Below, piece by piece: positions 48,250 to 60,014 of a DNA stretch of 64,000 bases; the stretch's first letter is position 1, and every line of letters starts with the position of its first letter. The DNA is from Symbiodinium natans (lineage: Eukaryota > Sar > Dinophyceae > Suessiales > Symbiodiniaceae). Position numbers and translations under genes: made by a program. The notes under the pieces are model-generated. The model saw only the letters and a program-made list of their open reading frames with translations. It had not been told where the DNA came from and did no database searches. The stretch covers positions 82,001-146,000 of the forward strand of contig CAJNDS010000017.1 in assembly GCA_905221605.1 (NCBI GenBank). Direction: 5' to 3'.

Positions 48250-48640
48250 CCGAAAAACTGAGGTGTCCATTCCCGCCCTTCCCTACGGCTCGCCCTCTCC
48301 CCTCTTCTTCTTCTATGAACTGAGGCGTCCATTCCCCTCCCCTACGGCTCGCTCTCTCCCGTCTTCTTCTTCTATGAATTGAGGTGTCTGAGGTGTCCAT
48401 TCCCCTCCCCTACGGCTCGCTCTCTCCCCTCTTCTTCTTCTTCTATGAATTGAGGTGTCCAATCGCCCTCGCCCCTCTTCTTCTTCTATGAATTGAGGTG
48501 TCCAATGCATGCCTCGACCCCCGCTGCTTCCCTACAGCTCGAGAGGTGTCCAATCGCCCTGTCCCCTCTTCTTCTTCTATGAATTGAGGCGCTGCCCCCA
48601 CCGCCCCCTACGGCTCCCCTCTTCTTCTTCTATGGGGATT
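48250..48640. repeat. minisatellite, units of about 50-75 bp (TTCTTCTATGAATTGAGG core)
   Basis: About six units carry TTCTTCTTCTATGAATTGAG followed by GTGTCCATTCCC and CTACGGCTCG. Unit length varies. The minus frame WTPQFIEEEEGRG repeats are by-products. Confidence 0.85.
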
Positions 48641-49233
48641 GCTGCGTCTCTCAGCCGCCTGTGGCGAGTATCCAGCACGAAGATGCAGACGACAGCGTTC
48701 CTGCGCAAGTGCCCTTCAAGGTGCACCCTTTTGTCTTATGAGCCCCAAAGAGGATTTCCAGGCCTCCCGTGCACAGGAAAGGAGGGGCCAGTCATCCAGA
48801 ACATCCTCCCGCATCGGCAAAGCAATTAGTTCGGCCTCAGGTCAGATTCCAAGTTTTGGGACCCACGGGATGAAGGAGGGAAGTCAATGGCAGCACGCGC
48901 CCTTCCGGAGACGGCAAGACTTCTGTTGAGAGCCTGGCGCCTTGTCCTTGACTTGTGGAGCTTTTGCTTGTCAAGAGGCCCTGCATTGGCCATTCCGGGG
49001 ACGGCTGCAGGGATATGTAGGGGTATGTAGGGCTGCAGCGGCGTGTTTTGCTCCACCCGCTACATGGCAAGGCTTCAGGGTTCGCAGCCAAGGTTGCAGC
49101 TAGAGAGCAGCCTTGCAACGATCCCCAAACTTGCAGTACAGTATCAGTGAGCATCAGGAAATACAGAGGCTTTCTCTGCATCTTTGATCACTCAGAACAT
49201 CCAAGCTGCTCTGCCAGCGATTTAAACATGCAG

Positions 49234-49665
49234 CTAGTCTGCATCGATTTCTACAACACCTTCGTCGTCACTGTCGCTTACCTGTACAGGCCCAACTCGA
49301 AGCGGAACCCGCAGCTTGCTCAGATGCCACGCGGAGATGCCCCTAAACCTAGACAAAGCGGTATAGGGGTTCTGAGAAGGTAGGCAGCTTCGAAACAACA
49401 TCACCAGACCATCGAGATTGTGCATCAGAACCAATCATGAGATGTGAAACGGGGTCGCTGCATGGAGTGATAGAAACACAACTCCCAAAAAATGACTCCG
49501 ACACACTCCGACTCTGCTCGGGCCAGAAATTTGAAGACAGGATGGCCAGATACGTCGGGGATATTTTTCAGGCTCCAGGCCCATGCACAGTCTTGCCGAC
49601 CTGGTTGACAAGGACCATGACATCGTCATGTGACCTGGCTGGGGTTTTGAGTTTTTGAGAAAAGT
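49234..49665 (-). CDS. possible exons of an unknown gene
   Basis: The minus strand near 49625-49580 reads DDVMVLVNQVGKTVHGPGA, then a stop, then in the same frame ISPTYLAILSSNFWPEQSR to about 49440. Further down, 49310-49234 reads GPVQVSDSDDEGVVEIDAD in another frame. The peptides look like protein rather than repeat, and the stop and frame change would have to be removed by introns. No family was recognised and no donor/acceptor pair could be fixed. Confidence 0.2.
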
Positions 49666-51140
49666 GAGGCAGACTTGGTCAAACGATTCGCGTGAGCAAC
49701 AAGCTTTCCCCGGGCTAGTTCAGGGCCTGCACCTGCTACTGGCCTGCAGCTTCTAGTTCACCACTACAGGCTTGCCACCATCATGGTCACATTGCAAGGA
49801 CTTGCTTCGACAACTTCTGGAACCCACGGCAGACAGACTCGGGTAGTTTCAATCAACCGGCTTCAAGTCCGCAAGCTTGCGGTGGCTTGCACAATGGTTC
49901 CAGGCCACAGCAAACAGACTTTCGAAGTTCACGAAGGTGCCTTTGGCATTCGGCTACAGTCTGCCTATGGCCTATGGCCCTCGGTATGCTCAGGCGATAC
50001 TCCCATCCTGGGTTGATTGGCTTTCGAGCTGCTTTTTCGATCACAGTGTTCGCCGAATTCTGGATCTCTTGCTGTCTGTTGCGTGGCTACGATCGGGCGC
50101 CCTTGCCCTTGCTAAGTAGGGGGCCGGGGCAGCCCCGAACGGAAACACTGCCTTTTGACACTGGCTTGTTTAGTTCAAATCCGATTTGCGAGCCTACTGA
50201 TGCTTTCGACAGCGAGAGCCAGCATTCCAAAGCGTCCGCCTCAGAAGCGAAGCTCCTCAGGCTCCTCCTGCTGCGCAGCGCAGCTGCACCATGCGAAGGT
50301 CTCTTGGACAACCTCGGACAGTGGAGGGTCCATCGGGGATCATTGGGCAAGATGAGAGCCCATAGTGCCTTGCATCACGACCACTCACACGCATGCCGCA
50401 TGAGGGTTTGAAGCTGCATGCAAGTGCACGTAGTTGCGCGCAAAGCACAGAACTGCCCCTGGGTTCCCGACACGTCCAGGCTGGCGGGACCAGGAGTACT
50501 GATCGGTGCGACCCCATGGATAGACCCAGAGCAGAAACGGGTCATTCAGTGAGCAAGGGGCCGGAAAGCTACGCAAGCACAGCTCGAGTGCTTCGGCAAA
50601 TCAGGTGCTGCGAAATCAGGTGCTGCGTGGGCCGGCGAGGAACGCAACAGGCTGTCAACCTTGCGTGCCCCATGATGCAACAACCGGCAGGCCCCTGTTT
50701 TATCGTCGCGGTGGGCGGTACCTTGCAAGGCTGATTGGGAGTTGGGCTGTAAATGCGGCGCTTTCCAAGATCGAACCCTGACGAGCGAATGCTTCACTAT
50801 TTCTTCGCGCTTATGTGGAGTGCTCAGGGTGAACTGCGTCCTCCGTCTTTTGTGGGCTCTGTCTGATTTCCTCAACTCGGAAAGCGGGATCCAAACAATC
50901 CCACCTCAGCCTTGCCTCTGCGAGCTTAAGTGAGGCAGAGTGGCCAACTGAGCCATATACTTAGCCAGGGTATTGCCATCCATGATCATAAGCACGGGGT
51001 GACGGGTCATGTGGCCAGGGGTGACGGGTCATGTGGCCACTCTGCTTGTCTATGCCAAAGTACGTTGATTCCCGGCTTTCACATACCCGGGAGGCCCCCT
51101 GAGAAGAGTCGTCCTTGAGACGCCCTGCCCAGGGCCCTCT
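49665..51140. other. unassigned sequence
   Basis: A plus frame at 49887-50411 (174 codons) is open without repeat character. It contains a hydrophobic patch (RAAFSITVFAEFWISCCLL) that could be a membrane helix, followed by a Ser/Ala/Leu-rich part. An opposing minus frame (50087-50350) is also open, so the coding strand is unresolved. Confidence 0.25.
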
Positions 51141-51425
51141 GTGGACTCCGTGGACTCCGTGGACTCCGTGGACTCTGGCTTCTGCTAGGAACGAGCACGA
51201 AGCGTCAGAGGAACCGTTTCAAAGGGTAGAACATGGTAGAACAAATGCAACACGCGACAATGAATGGCCCTGCTCAGGCGCTGACTCTTCTTGACTCACA
51301 ATGACTCCTAATGACTCCTAATGACTCGTAACGACTCGTAACGACTCGTAACGACTCGTAACTCGTAGACACCGTAGACACCGTAGACACCGTAGCCACC
51401 GCAGACACCGTAGACGCTGTAGAGG
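51140..51425. repeat. several short tandem repeats
   Basis: GTGGACTCC x4 (about 51139-51174), TAATGACTCC/GTAACGACTC decamers (about 51300-51365) and GTAGACACC nonamers (about 51366-51420) lie close together. Confidence 0.85.
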
Positions 51426-52064
51426 ACTGCCCTCGGTACTTGTGTTAAAACGCTGCATCTCTAAATCCTGCTCAATCACCCCGGCCCCTGCAGTGCCAGC
51501 TTTGATGGTCCTCGACCGATTCGGTAACTTAAAAATTGCTTCGTTGTTTGCACTTTGCACTTGTTTGCACTTGTATGCACTTGTTTGCACTTGTGGCAGG
51601 CAGTGTGGCGCATTGTCCACAGAGCCTCGACTCAGCCCCAGCCTTCACCCGGAGGCGTCACTAGGGCACAAGACGAACTGGCTTCGACTAGCTTTCGCAC
51701 GGCACATGCCGTCACGTAGAACACTAGGAGATGCGGGCAGAATCAAAAGCGCAAGACATCAACACATGCCAACACATGCAACATGAATCGCGGCATCTCT
51801 GCTCGAGCTCTCGCTTCTGAGAACTTGAGCGCATGCTCTGAAATTCTCTGACACTGAGCACTCTTGGTGCCTTCGTAATGTTGCGGAAAGCAGCTCCTGC
51901 TTACAGGGCTCATGAGGGCTTAGGGGCAACCAGGGCACCAGAGCATCTAAAAATTGCGGCGCTCTGGGCACAAAAAGCCTCCCCACTTCAAGAAGCAGCA
52001 GGTAGCAGGCGATAGCAGGCGATAGCAGGCGATTGCAAGCGATTGCAAGCGATAGCGGCCCTGA

Positions 52065-52602
52065 TTGTCAGGAAAACTCAGGACCGCTGGGCAGCGAAAG
52101 CATGAGAGCGACAGGCATGTTGGTTGCCACAATGGCTTTGGAAGTCTGCAAGAGCTTGTCCAGAACAACCCTTTATTCCGCTGCTTGTCCATGCGACTGC
52201 ATACATTCGGCCGCCCATTCTCGGCCCAATCAAAGGCGCTTCGACACAGATGCAAAGATATGGTGCAATGAGACTGTACCTAGACAAACTGAGCCCGCAT
52301 TCGGCTCGGCCACTGCACTAGGCAAGTCCGACCTTAGGCTTCAATGTACGGAAATCAATCGAGAACTCCAGAGAGTTCTGCTGAGTGGCCAACCATGCAG
52401 ATAACTTCACATAACGGGAAAAATGTTGCACTTTGGCATCTTGCGGCAGCAGCTCACAGATGCAAAGCTGGAATGCTGCCTGTTGAATACTTGTCGAATC
52501 GCTGTGGTACAGCCCGAAATGAATTAAAAGTTCATGCACCGAACGCAGTTGAAGGTGCCTCGCCCTGCCTTGCAGTGCCTGAAGCAAGTCCCTGCGGGCC
52601 AA
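52065..52602 (-). CDS. probable exons of an uncharacterised helical protein
   Basis: The minus strand is open from 52602 to a stop at 52318. After an acceptor-like CCGCAG (about 52593) the frame reads DLLQALQGRARHLQLRSVHE, then LLIHFGLYHSDSTSIQQAAF, then QLCICELLPQDAKVQHFSRY, and reaches a donor-like AAG|GTCGGACTT before the stop. A second protein-like stretch, VVLDKLLQTSKAIVATNMPV, then ALMLSLPSG, lies at about 52165-52080. Both are Leu/Gln-rich and helical in character, as in HEAT- or TPR-like scaffolds, but no repeat register could be shown. The simplest join between them is out of frame, so an exon is missing or the limits differ. Confidence 0.4.
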
Positions 52603-52619
52603 CGGTCACCGACTAAACG

Positions 52620-54640
52620 CCGAGGTGTCCAAAGCCCACGAGACCTATCAGTGAGATTCAGTGGGTGCAGAAGCCATACGTCGCTCTTGGCTGCCTCTTA
52701 GAATAAGACTCAGCTACTCAAATTCCTCAGAGAGTCCCACATAATCCCTCACATCCTACAGTGCCCATCAAACTGCTTAGTACAGTGTTGTTGCTGCGTG
52801 CTGTTTTGTGATGTTTCCGGTGGCCGCTGTTGCTTGACCACTGTTGCTTGATGTCGCTGGCTTCCGCTGGAGTTTGACATGTGCAGCATGGCGCCGCAGT
52901 TTATTGGCTGCGTGTTTGCTCTTCTTTTGTTCTTCCTTCTCTCGCTTGAAGTGCCTGCTGACGTGCTATGGCTGGCATTTAGCAGCTAAGCTTTTGCTGC
53001 TACGAACGCTGGATATTGAGGGCATTGGTTCCTCGACGTGCTACGCAACGGCAGCACGGCACGAAATAAGAAGGGCTCAGAGTCCCGATGCCGAAACCAC
53101 GACACAACTATACAACGTTCTCTCGCAACGTTCTCTCGTCCAGCGTTAAGCACTGCCGGAATTCGGAACCGGGCTGCCCCTCCGTCAACTTTACAGGTGG
53201 GGCTCTCAGGCTGTCACACGCCCCAAGAGAACTCCCGAAGCGGCCCAAAGCGACACTCCTCTGACGCCTGAACAAGCGAGAGGCTCTAAAGGCACACATG
53301 CACACACAGAAAAAATATAACTAACGAAGTTTGCAAAGAAGCAGACTCTGAGACGGCACTTATGAGGCTACGTTGATGAGGCAGAGCTCTCGGTCCTCCC
53401 ACGCGAAAGCTTCCACGGGGAAGTGCTTTTTGTGGATCTCTCCTCCGGCACGGAGTGATGTACTAAGCGATTTCAAGCGGCACCACGGCTCCCGACATGC
53501 CTTAGCCAAGCCTTCGCCAAGCCTTGGCTAAGCCTTGGCCAAGCCTTGGCTAAACCTTAGCTAAGCCTCTACAGCTCAATGGCTCTTGGTCGCTTCGCTC
53601 ATTTCTGACCTCGAAATGCCCCTCTCTGAACAGCAAGGGATGGCCCGTGATGAACCGTGATTTCCTCATGATGCTGTAGCAGGTGCTGAGGCCAGTTGTC
53701 TGACCTAGGCACTCATGAAAAAAGGGACCCCCTCTGCACAGAGTCAAAGCACTCCACGTACTGATGCTTCGAATCACGTGCCTGTTCATTACAAGCTGTA
53801 GCAAACGCAAACTCCACTGACGGCCCTGCTCCAAGCAGCCGGGAGGAGGAGTGGAAGGCTGTCGGACGTTTGAAGCTGGTGTCCTTAAGCGGTGCACGAT
53901 GCCAGATCATGCCAGCCTCCTTTTGGCCCCTACATGGCCCTACATGCCGGAACCGGGTTTTTGCAAGGTTTTGCCCCAGACAAGGAGAGGTTTCCCAACT
54001 GAGGAGGTCGCGTGCAACCCCCCAAGAGGCCCCCGACATCTCACAACTTTCACAAGCTCATGGTCTCAGCGGGCCTTGGCCTAAGGTCTGCTCAATCATG
54101 CCCCTTTGCGTTCATTCTGGATGCTATCGATATGACCTCGGACCTACCAGTACCAGGGCACAGGCACAAAAATAAGTTCTGCTTTTTGGACCGTTTAAGC
54201 GGCCCCTTCGGCACCAGCAGAGATGCCGCCTAGAGACTGCTAAGACTTCCAGGGAGCCCCCGACGGATCTCCCCAAAACCCTTTGGATCGTTTGAAACCC
54301 GGCACTTGCGCAAGACTTGTTTGAGGATGGTGGCGCACGCTTTTGCACGCGTTTTCTGCCGTTTTGGAGAAGGGCACGGTTGCCAATGGGAAACTTAGGG
54401 CCGGTGTAGCGTCACAGGCGAAGCGTGACCTCTTTGACCTCTTTGGCCTCTTTGACCCCATGGAGAACATCAGGGATGTCCTGGGGACTCTGCCACCATT
54501 GGGCCTCGCGGCTTGACCCACCCCGTTTGGTGGATCGCAGCGGTTTCGTTGCGTTTGGATGCCATGAACCGACGCCCCTCGCAACGCCAGCTCTCTCTGG
54601 ACCCCATGCTTTCAGCGCATTCGTCGGCAACGTGGAGCGC
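52620..54640. other. unassigned sequence
   Basis: A minus frame at 53550-53897 contains a protein-like stretch (SIMRKSRFITGHPLLFREGH) but no recognisable family. AAGCCTTGGCTAAGCCTTGG repeats lie at about 53500-53570. Confidence 0.25.
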
Positions 54641-54649
54641 GATCTTCCT

Positions 54650-55010
54650 CACGCATGATTCGATGTGTTGGTCGTGTTGGTGTGTTAAATCGCTATTGAT
54701 ATTCTTTACAAATCAATGTTATCTACGTTGATACTGTGTTGTTAATGTTACTCGTGGTTGATAGTACACTGCTCATGTTGCTTTCATCATCATTGGCGTT
54801 TTCGTTGTTGTTATTCTCATTGCCACTGTGATCATGGAAGCTGGCTGTGATTGAGAACGTAAGGCGTTGGATTGATGATCCGCTAATTCTTGCTTCAATG
54901 TATTAATCTCAAATTTTACACTCTCGTTTTCGTGAAAGAATTCGTTCCATTTTGATTTTGTATCGTCGTCCTGTGTATATCAACAAATTAATACAATGTA
55001 AACCTGCTGC
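54650..55010. other. AT-rich island, no gene seen
   Basis: T-rich on the plus strand, with GTTGATA and TTGTTGTTATT motifs and almost no open frame. It may be an intergenic spacer or a long intron segment. Confidence 0.5.
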
Positions 55011-55155
55011 GCAACTCTATCGCAACCACATCCATCGATTCTCGCGGCCAGGCCCTCCTCAGGGCGCAAAGGCAAAGCTGGTGGGATCCCCCATGGACAC
55101 TCCGACCTGCTTGTATTCAATATGAGGCAGGGCCGAGGCGGTCGACGCTCAACGT

Positions 55156-55512
55156 TCACAGCACTGGAACGAATAGTGCTTGATTGGCACTGTGGGCTTC
55201 GGTGAGCCAAAGCCCGCACGGCACAGTTTCCCCGGAATCCCATCTCAGCCCTGGACACTTAGTGCCTTTCGAACCTTGTCTGGAAACAGTCAGAGTCACA
55301 CGATCATGTTCCGGATATCGAGCTATTCGGGGCTGAGGTGGCGGCGTAGTTTTTACGGAGCAGCATGCTTCGAAAGACGTTTCGCTGAACCTCAGATTTG
55401 TCAAACTGCTAAGTTTGCTTTCAGATCGCGTTCCTACGGAGAGTCCTTCGGCCCCAGATGAGGAGCACTCAACAATCAGCTTGGGGATCATTTCTGCGAG
55501 TAGGGTCTGCAA
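55156..55512 (-). CDS. possible exon or small ORF of unknown function
   Basis: 118 codons are open on the minus strand. The product is Ser/Thr-rich, with the stretches ESKLSSLTNLRFSETSFEA and PRIARYPEHDRVTLTVSRQG. It is preceded by an acceptor-like TACTCGCAG. It lies downstream of the WIDKCCI gene on the same strand and could be a neighbouring gene in the same block. No domain recognised. Confidence 0.25.
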   Translation of the reverse strand: MQTLLAEMIPKLIVECSSSGAEGLSVGTRSESKLSSLTNLRFSETSFEACCSVKTTPPPQPRIARYPEHDRVTLTVSRQGSKGTKCPGLRWDSGETVPCGLWLTEAHSANQALFVPVL

Positions 55513-55636
55513 AAATGGCTACAAGTAAGGGCACTCCTGCCTTAAGAGGCACTCCTTCGGACTTTCTTGAACCCAATCCCTCGACAAGGTCGACAAGACA
55601 TGCAAGACCCTCGTACTCGTTCATATTCATCGATAT

Positions 55637-58514
55637 TCATCGTCGCCCCAGCCCAGCAAGGTCTCGTTCGCACCACGGGACAGCACGCCGGCGCTCGGCG
55701 GCGAGGATGGGGGTGATGTGCTCGGCAAACCATGCATCGCTCTGTGCCTGACCGAGTTCACGATACTCAAGTACATTTCTAGAAGCAGGTAAAGCGTAAA
55801 GAAAGTGTTTCTCCGAGCTATGCTGAGCTCCTTGATGCAGCTCTGTAGGTCCGAATGGCTGGTTTCCACCTGCCAGGCTCCCATCTGCTGGAATTTCCAA
55901 TGTTGCAGTACGTGACACGGCAGACAACTTTTCTACGCATTTCACAAGTCGCCTCGTCCAGGGCCTGCTGCCTCCAGGCGGCTGGATCCTGGCTCTAAGC
56001 TCAGGGAAAACTGAAGCGTGCTTGAACTGGGCTCACTCCGTACTAGTTACTAGTGCTCTGCGGCACACACACACACAGAGAGTTAGCGCGGAAGAGAGAA
56101 AAGAAAAGAGAAATTGACAGGCCAGGCTCTCCGCAAGGCGCAGGCCATCGGCCAAGTCCTTGCGAGAAAGGGCTCTGCTTAGCTCTGATCTCTCGGCTCT
56201 CTCGGCACCTCTCGGCTTTGTTCACGGCGGTCCTGGAAGCCCAAGTCGTCGGCCAAGGTGATCCACTTGCAAAGCCCAGTTTGGTTCCGAGCCTGGCGTC
56301 ACAAATGTCGGAAGCAGACATAATGGGGCTAATGGGGTTCACATAGGTTCACCTTGTTCTCCACACATGCATTCTCAGTTTTTTTCAGCAGATCTGCGGC
56401 CACGGCCCCACGAGCTGCCAAACAGCGGCCGATGATGGCAATCACCTTTTAAGCAGAGGAGTCTCCAAAAACATTGGCGCTGCACAGGGTCACCTAGCAA
56501 AGCTTCAAGCAAAACGACTCCCCGAGGTTTTGAGTGTGTGGGACCACGGCGGAGACACGCAAGAAGCGCTCGAAGTTCTCGCAGCATCCGTAATACCTGC
56601 GACTTGCCGAGCTCCACATGTCAGAGCAGCCCGTCCGCAAACTCCGCAAAGGCTGCAGGACCTGCTTTCACCGGCCCAAGATCAGTAAGCTCAGAGCTCT
56701 TTGATCTTTTGCTCGAGCACTTTCCGATCATGCGGATCAGTACACCTCGCTCCAACACGGCATCGCAGTCACATAAGCATGGAACCCTCATGGCGCCCCG
56801 AGATAGGACGCTCACTGGGAACCGTCGCTGCACAAGGAAAGATTCTCAATTTGGGATCGGACTGGCTCTGCTCCACAGAGAAGCGTCGGACTGACTCCAG
56901 GAATCGTTCCTCTTCCAAAATGAGCTTCAGAAACAAAGCAGTAAGGAGATCAAAAAGAACACAGCAAGTCCATCGTTGCGAGTTCGAATTCGCTGAAGAT
57001 CGTTCGGTGCACTCTTCGACATTGCCGGGCGGGGCCTCCGTGCCCGCGCGATACAAAGACTCGGCACAGATCACCATGTCGTGGGGCCTGGGAGAAGTGA
57101 CTGGAGGAATGCGTTTCTTGAGCGTGGAATGCGGTGTGGGAATGTGTGGCAGGGACGATGATGCTCAACGTGTTGATCTGAGGGGCCGGCTCGTGAAACA
57201 CCAAGAAGCAGGCCCACTCGTAAACGCACCTCTACATCAGCGCAGTCGCTGAGAAGTCACCGGCCTCTCTTTCTCAGTATGCTGCCAGAGTCGTTCCAGG
57301 TATGACCAGGTAAAGATCACGACCATTCCATGGCAGAGCTGCATGAACTCCTGGGCAGCCAAAACGCGCTCGCTCTGCGTGGGATGTTTGTTTGGTCTTC
57401 TTTCGGGATGTCCCTCTCGCAAATGTCTTTCACAACTCGCTCTGAGAACTCTCGCCTCAATGAGCTGGATGGACAAGGACATGAACTCCTGGTCATTCTG
57501 GCCTCGGTCTTTCGGGTCTTGCGGGTCTCTTCTCGCACGCACTGCTCGCTGCTTCTTCAATGCAGACAAATGCGCGGATGCAGCACTTGTCAATCCAGAA
57601 GCGTGCCTTTCGCAATCCCCCTTTCCACATAGACATTGCTCGAGCTCTCGCATCCTTTAACAAGGCGCTTGTCTCAGTTGTCTGGGCCTCTTCCCAGCGG
57701 CTCGCATCATGAAGGTATTCGGCAGAAAGGTCCTGAGGCACAAGAGGGAACTACCAACGTTCGGAAACTTGCGGAAACACCCCAAAACGCTTGCCTTTGC
57801 AGCGATGCAGAGTTCAGCAGCCTACACGAATCACTTCCAGGATCAAAAACTATGCACCACAATGATGCCTGCCACACTTCCCCCCGAGGATGCGCCTTGA
57901 TAGCCTCGTAGCTGCACTTCTCACCTCAACGAATCCATCATGCAGCTCTCGCAGGCTTCGAGGCTGCGCAATTAGGGCTGCACCCATCACTTGGTGCCAG
58001 TCCTGCGAAGCAAAAAGCTCTCACTCCTACAGCTCAAAGCCCTGATGTCGCCTGTGGAGGCCACCAGCTGTGGCTCACCTTGGGCACCGAAGCGCTGCAT
58101 AAACTCACTGCAATGTTCCCGCACTTTTCCGCAATTCCACGACTTTCCACCCACGGACCCCGAGATGCAAAGCAAAAAAGGCATTGGAAGAGTGAAGCCG
58201 CGTGCACACGGTGGCGCGGCGCATGAGTTCCTTGACGCATCTTTAGCCAAGATTGAAAAGTTTGACAGCATCGTCACCCTTTGCCAACAGCTCTCCAATG
58301 TACCAGCTCTCGACCCAGAAAACCTGAACTCTCACACACTGCTGGCCGACACATAACACCCCAATTGGACTAGCAGCAGAGTTCTAGCTCGTTTGAGCTG
58401 CCTTGGACTGGCGAGGCCTCTTTCGATGCCGACCGGAAAAGTTTTGGGACGTCTTGGCTGTGTTTGCATTGGCGACAAGCCATCCAGATCTTGTGTCGCG
58501 CGCAAGCTTTCCAT
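55637..58514 (-). CDS. WIDKCCI/RLWCVYEWACF family protein (dinoflagellate-expanded), at least 13 exons
   Basis: Start proposed at 58514 (MESLRATQDLDG, basic Ser-rich N terminus); stop at 55637. Proposed exons: 58514-58371; 58323-58248 (VFWVESWYIGELLAKGDDAV); 58123-58079; 58019-57925 (DWHQVMGAALIAQ); 57732-57576 (ending FWIDKCCI); about 57396-57286 (EFMQLCHGMVVIFTWSYLER then LW); 57229-57170 (CVYEWACFLVFHEP); 57087-57044 (ICAESLYRA); 56911-56863 (RFLESVRRFSVEQ); 56745-56698 (DRKVLEQKIKE); 56596-56557 (YYGCCENFERFLR); about 56265-56229 (WITLADDLGFQ); 55741-55637 (WFAEHITPILAAERRRA). Lengths and phases agree for ten exons. Unresolved: the junction 57576/57396 and exons between 56229 and 55741. 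I know this motif order from predicted dinoflagellate proteins of unknown function. The WIDK...RLWC..E pattern loosely recalls TIR-type folds (inference). No signal peptide or membrane helix was seen. Confidence 0.7.
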
Positions 58515-58539
58515 GGACTTGGTGCTGGATGAAGACACT

Positions 58540-59780
58540 ACTGAGCCACTACGACCAGTACTGAATGTGCAGCTTCGCGGTGCTTCGAGGTTGGTGGCCC
58601 ATACTCCACGGCCCACGTGGCGACAGCAAGACACTACCAACTGAAACTCCCTCGTATGAGACCACGAGTTAGACGTTGACAGATCAGGAGAAAAGAAGAA
58701 GGCACGGCGAGAGAGGAGGCTTCCGGCTTGCAGCACACATCGCTTTGGGTCCCCAGCAAAGCGCAAGGGAATGTGAAGAGCCTCACCGTCCGAGACGTCG
58801 TCAACCAAGCCCTGCGAACGTTTGCGAAAGCAGCGAAAACAGTACAGACGAGTGCGCTGAGTTCGAAAGATTCGGAGAGCCTGCGCGCACCACATGACCA
58901 CGGAGTGGCCAGGCACGCCAGGCACGGCAGGATGCGATCGCAGTCTCGCCTTCAGAATTGGGCCCTTGTGAGGGGGAAGTCTTCTCTCGAACCAAAGCAG
59001 CGCTGCCTTTCTAAGCTTCTCTATATTTCTCAAAATGCTTCCCTTGTCTCAAGTGATTCAAGATGATTCAAGACAGCGGAAGAAACAAAAAGACGCCTAT
59101 ACCACGCTGTTTACAATTGTTTACAGCACAATTGCGTGCGCTGTGCGCATATTCCTTCACTTGCTTCTTGTCAGGAACCCTTCTCCAACACCCAAACTCA
59201 CTGCCGAGCGTCTCTCAATGTCTCTCAAAGAACTCCGCTGTCTCACAGACATTAAACCGGCATTTAGTACAGGGTGGTTGTGTCGGTGTGGCTCCTGTGG
59301 CTCGCCGGAAAGATTGCGGCAGCTTTCGGACCAAAGATAGAACTCCTGGAGCAGATTCTGCGAAGGAGGAGGCATACTATAGGCAATGTGCAAGGTGAGA
59401 CACAGAAAGGGGCGTAAAGCATGGGAAACAAGCCCAAGTCTCCTCGCTTTTCAGCTGCGGCTTCCAGAAACCTTCAAAGTTTACATGCAGTTAGGGCACA
59501 CAATGGCACACATGTCACAGCTCCGTGTAGTTCAACTTGCAATGTCTGCAGAACATCAGCAGGACATTTAAAGCATCGCCGGTGGGGCTTGTGTACTCGG
59601 CATCGTTGCAAGTGAGTTCGAACCAATGGCACGCCACCTCCAGCGAAGAGGCGCGCCAGCGAGTGGCCATCCGCCACAAGGCCACAAGGGTTCTGTTGAC
59701 CCCTAGGGATCGCCCGCGCCGACATGACAAAAACGCGACCCGAGATGAAAAAAAACATCCCGAGTTATTATCTCGGCGGG
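58540..59780. other. upstream region of the WIDKCCI gene, no gene seen
   Basis: The minus frame of the first exon stays open up to 59033, but its upstream part lacks protein character and is probably 5' sequence with a trans-splice acceptor that could not be pinpointed. No other exon was recognised. Confidence 0.35.
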
Positions 59781-59785
59781 TCGGT

Positions 59786-59965
59786 TTTGACATGTCGGCG
59801 CGTGCTTTTGATATGTCGGCACGTGCTTTTGATATGTCGGCGCGTGCTTTTGACATGTCGGCGCAACATGCGGATTTTTAGCATGTCGGCACGTGTTTTG
59901 GCATGTCGGCGCGTGTTTTTGGCGTGTCAGTGAGTGTTTTTGGCATGTCGGCGCGTGTCCTTTTC
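59786..59965. repeat. 21-bp repeats (CATGTCGGCGCGTGCTTTTG)
   Basis: About seven units of TTTTGGCATGTCGGCGCGTG variants. The same unit forms the field at 62895-63760. Confidence 0.9.
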
Positions 59966-60014
59966 CCGAAAGCATCGCGAAGGGTTCTTCCGTGCGGAGC
60001 CCTCTGACCCAACA

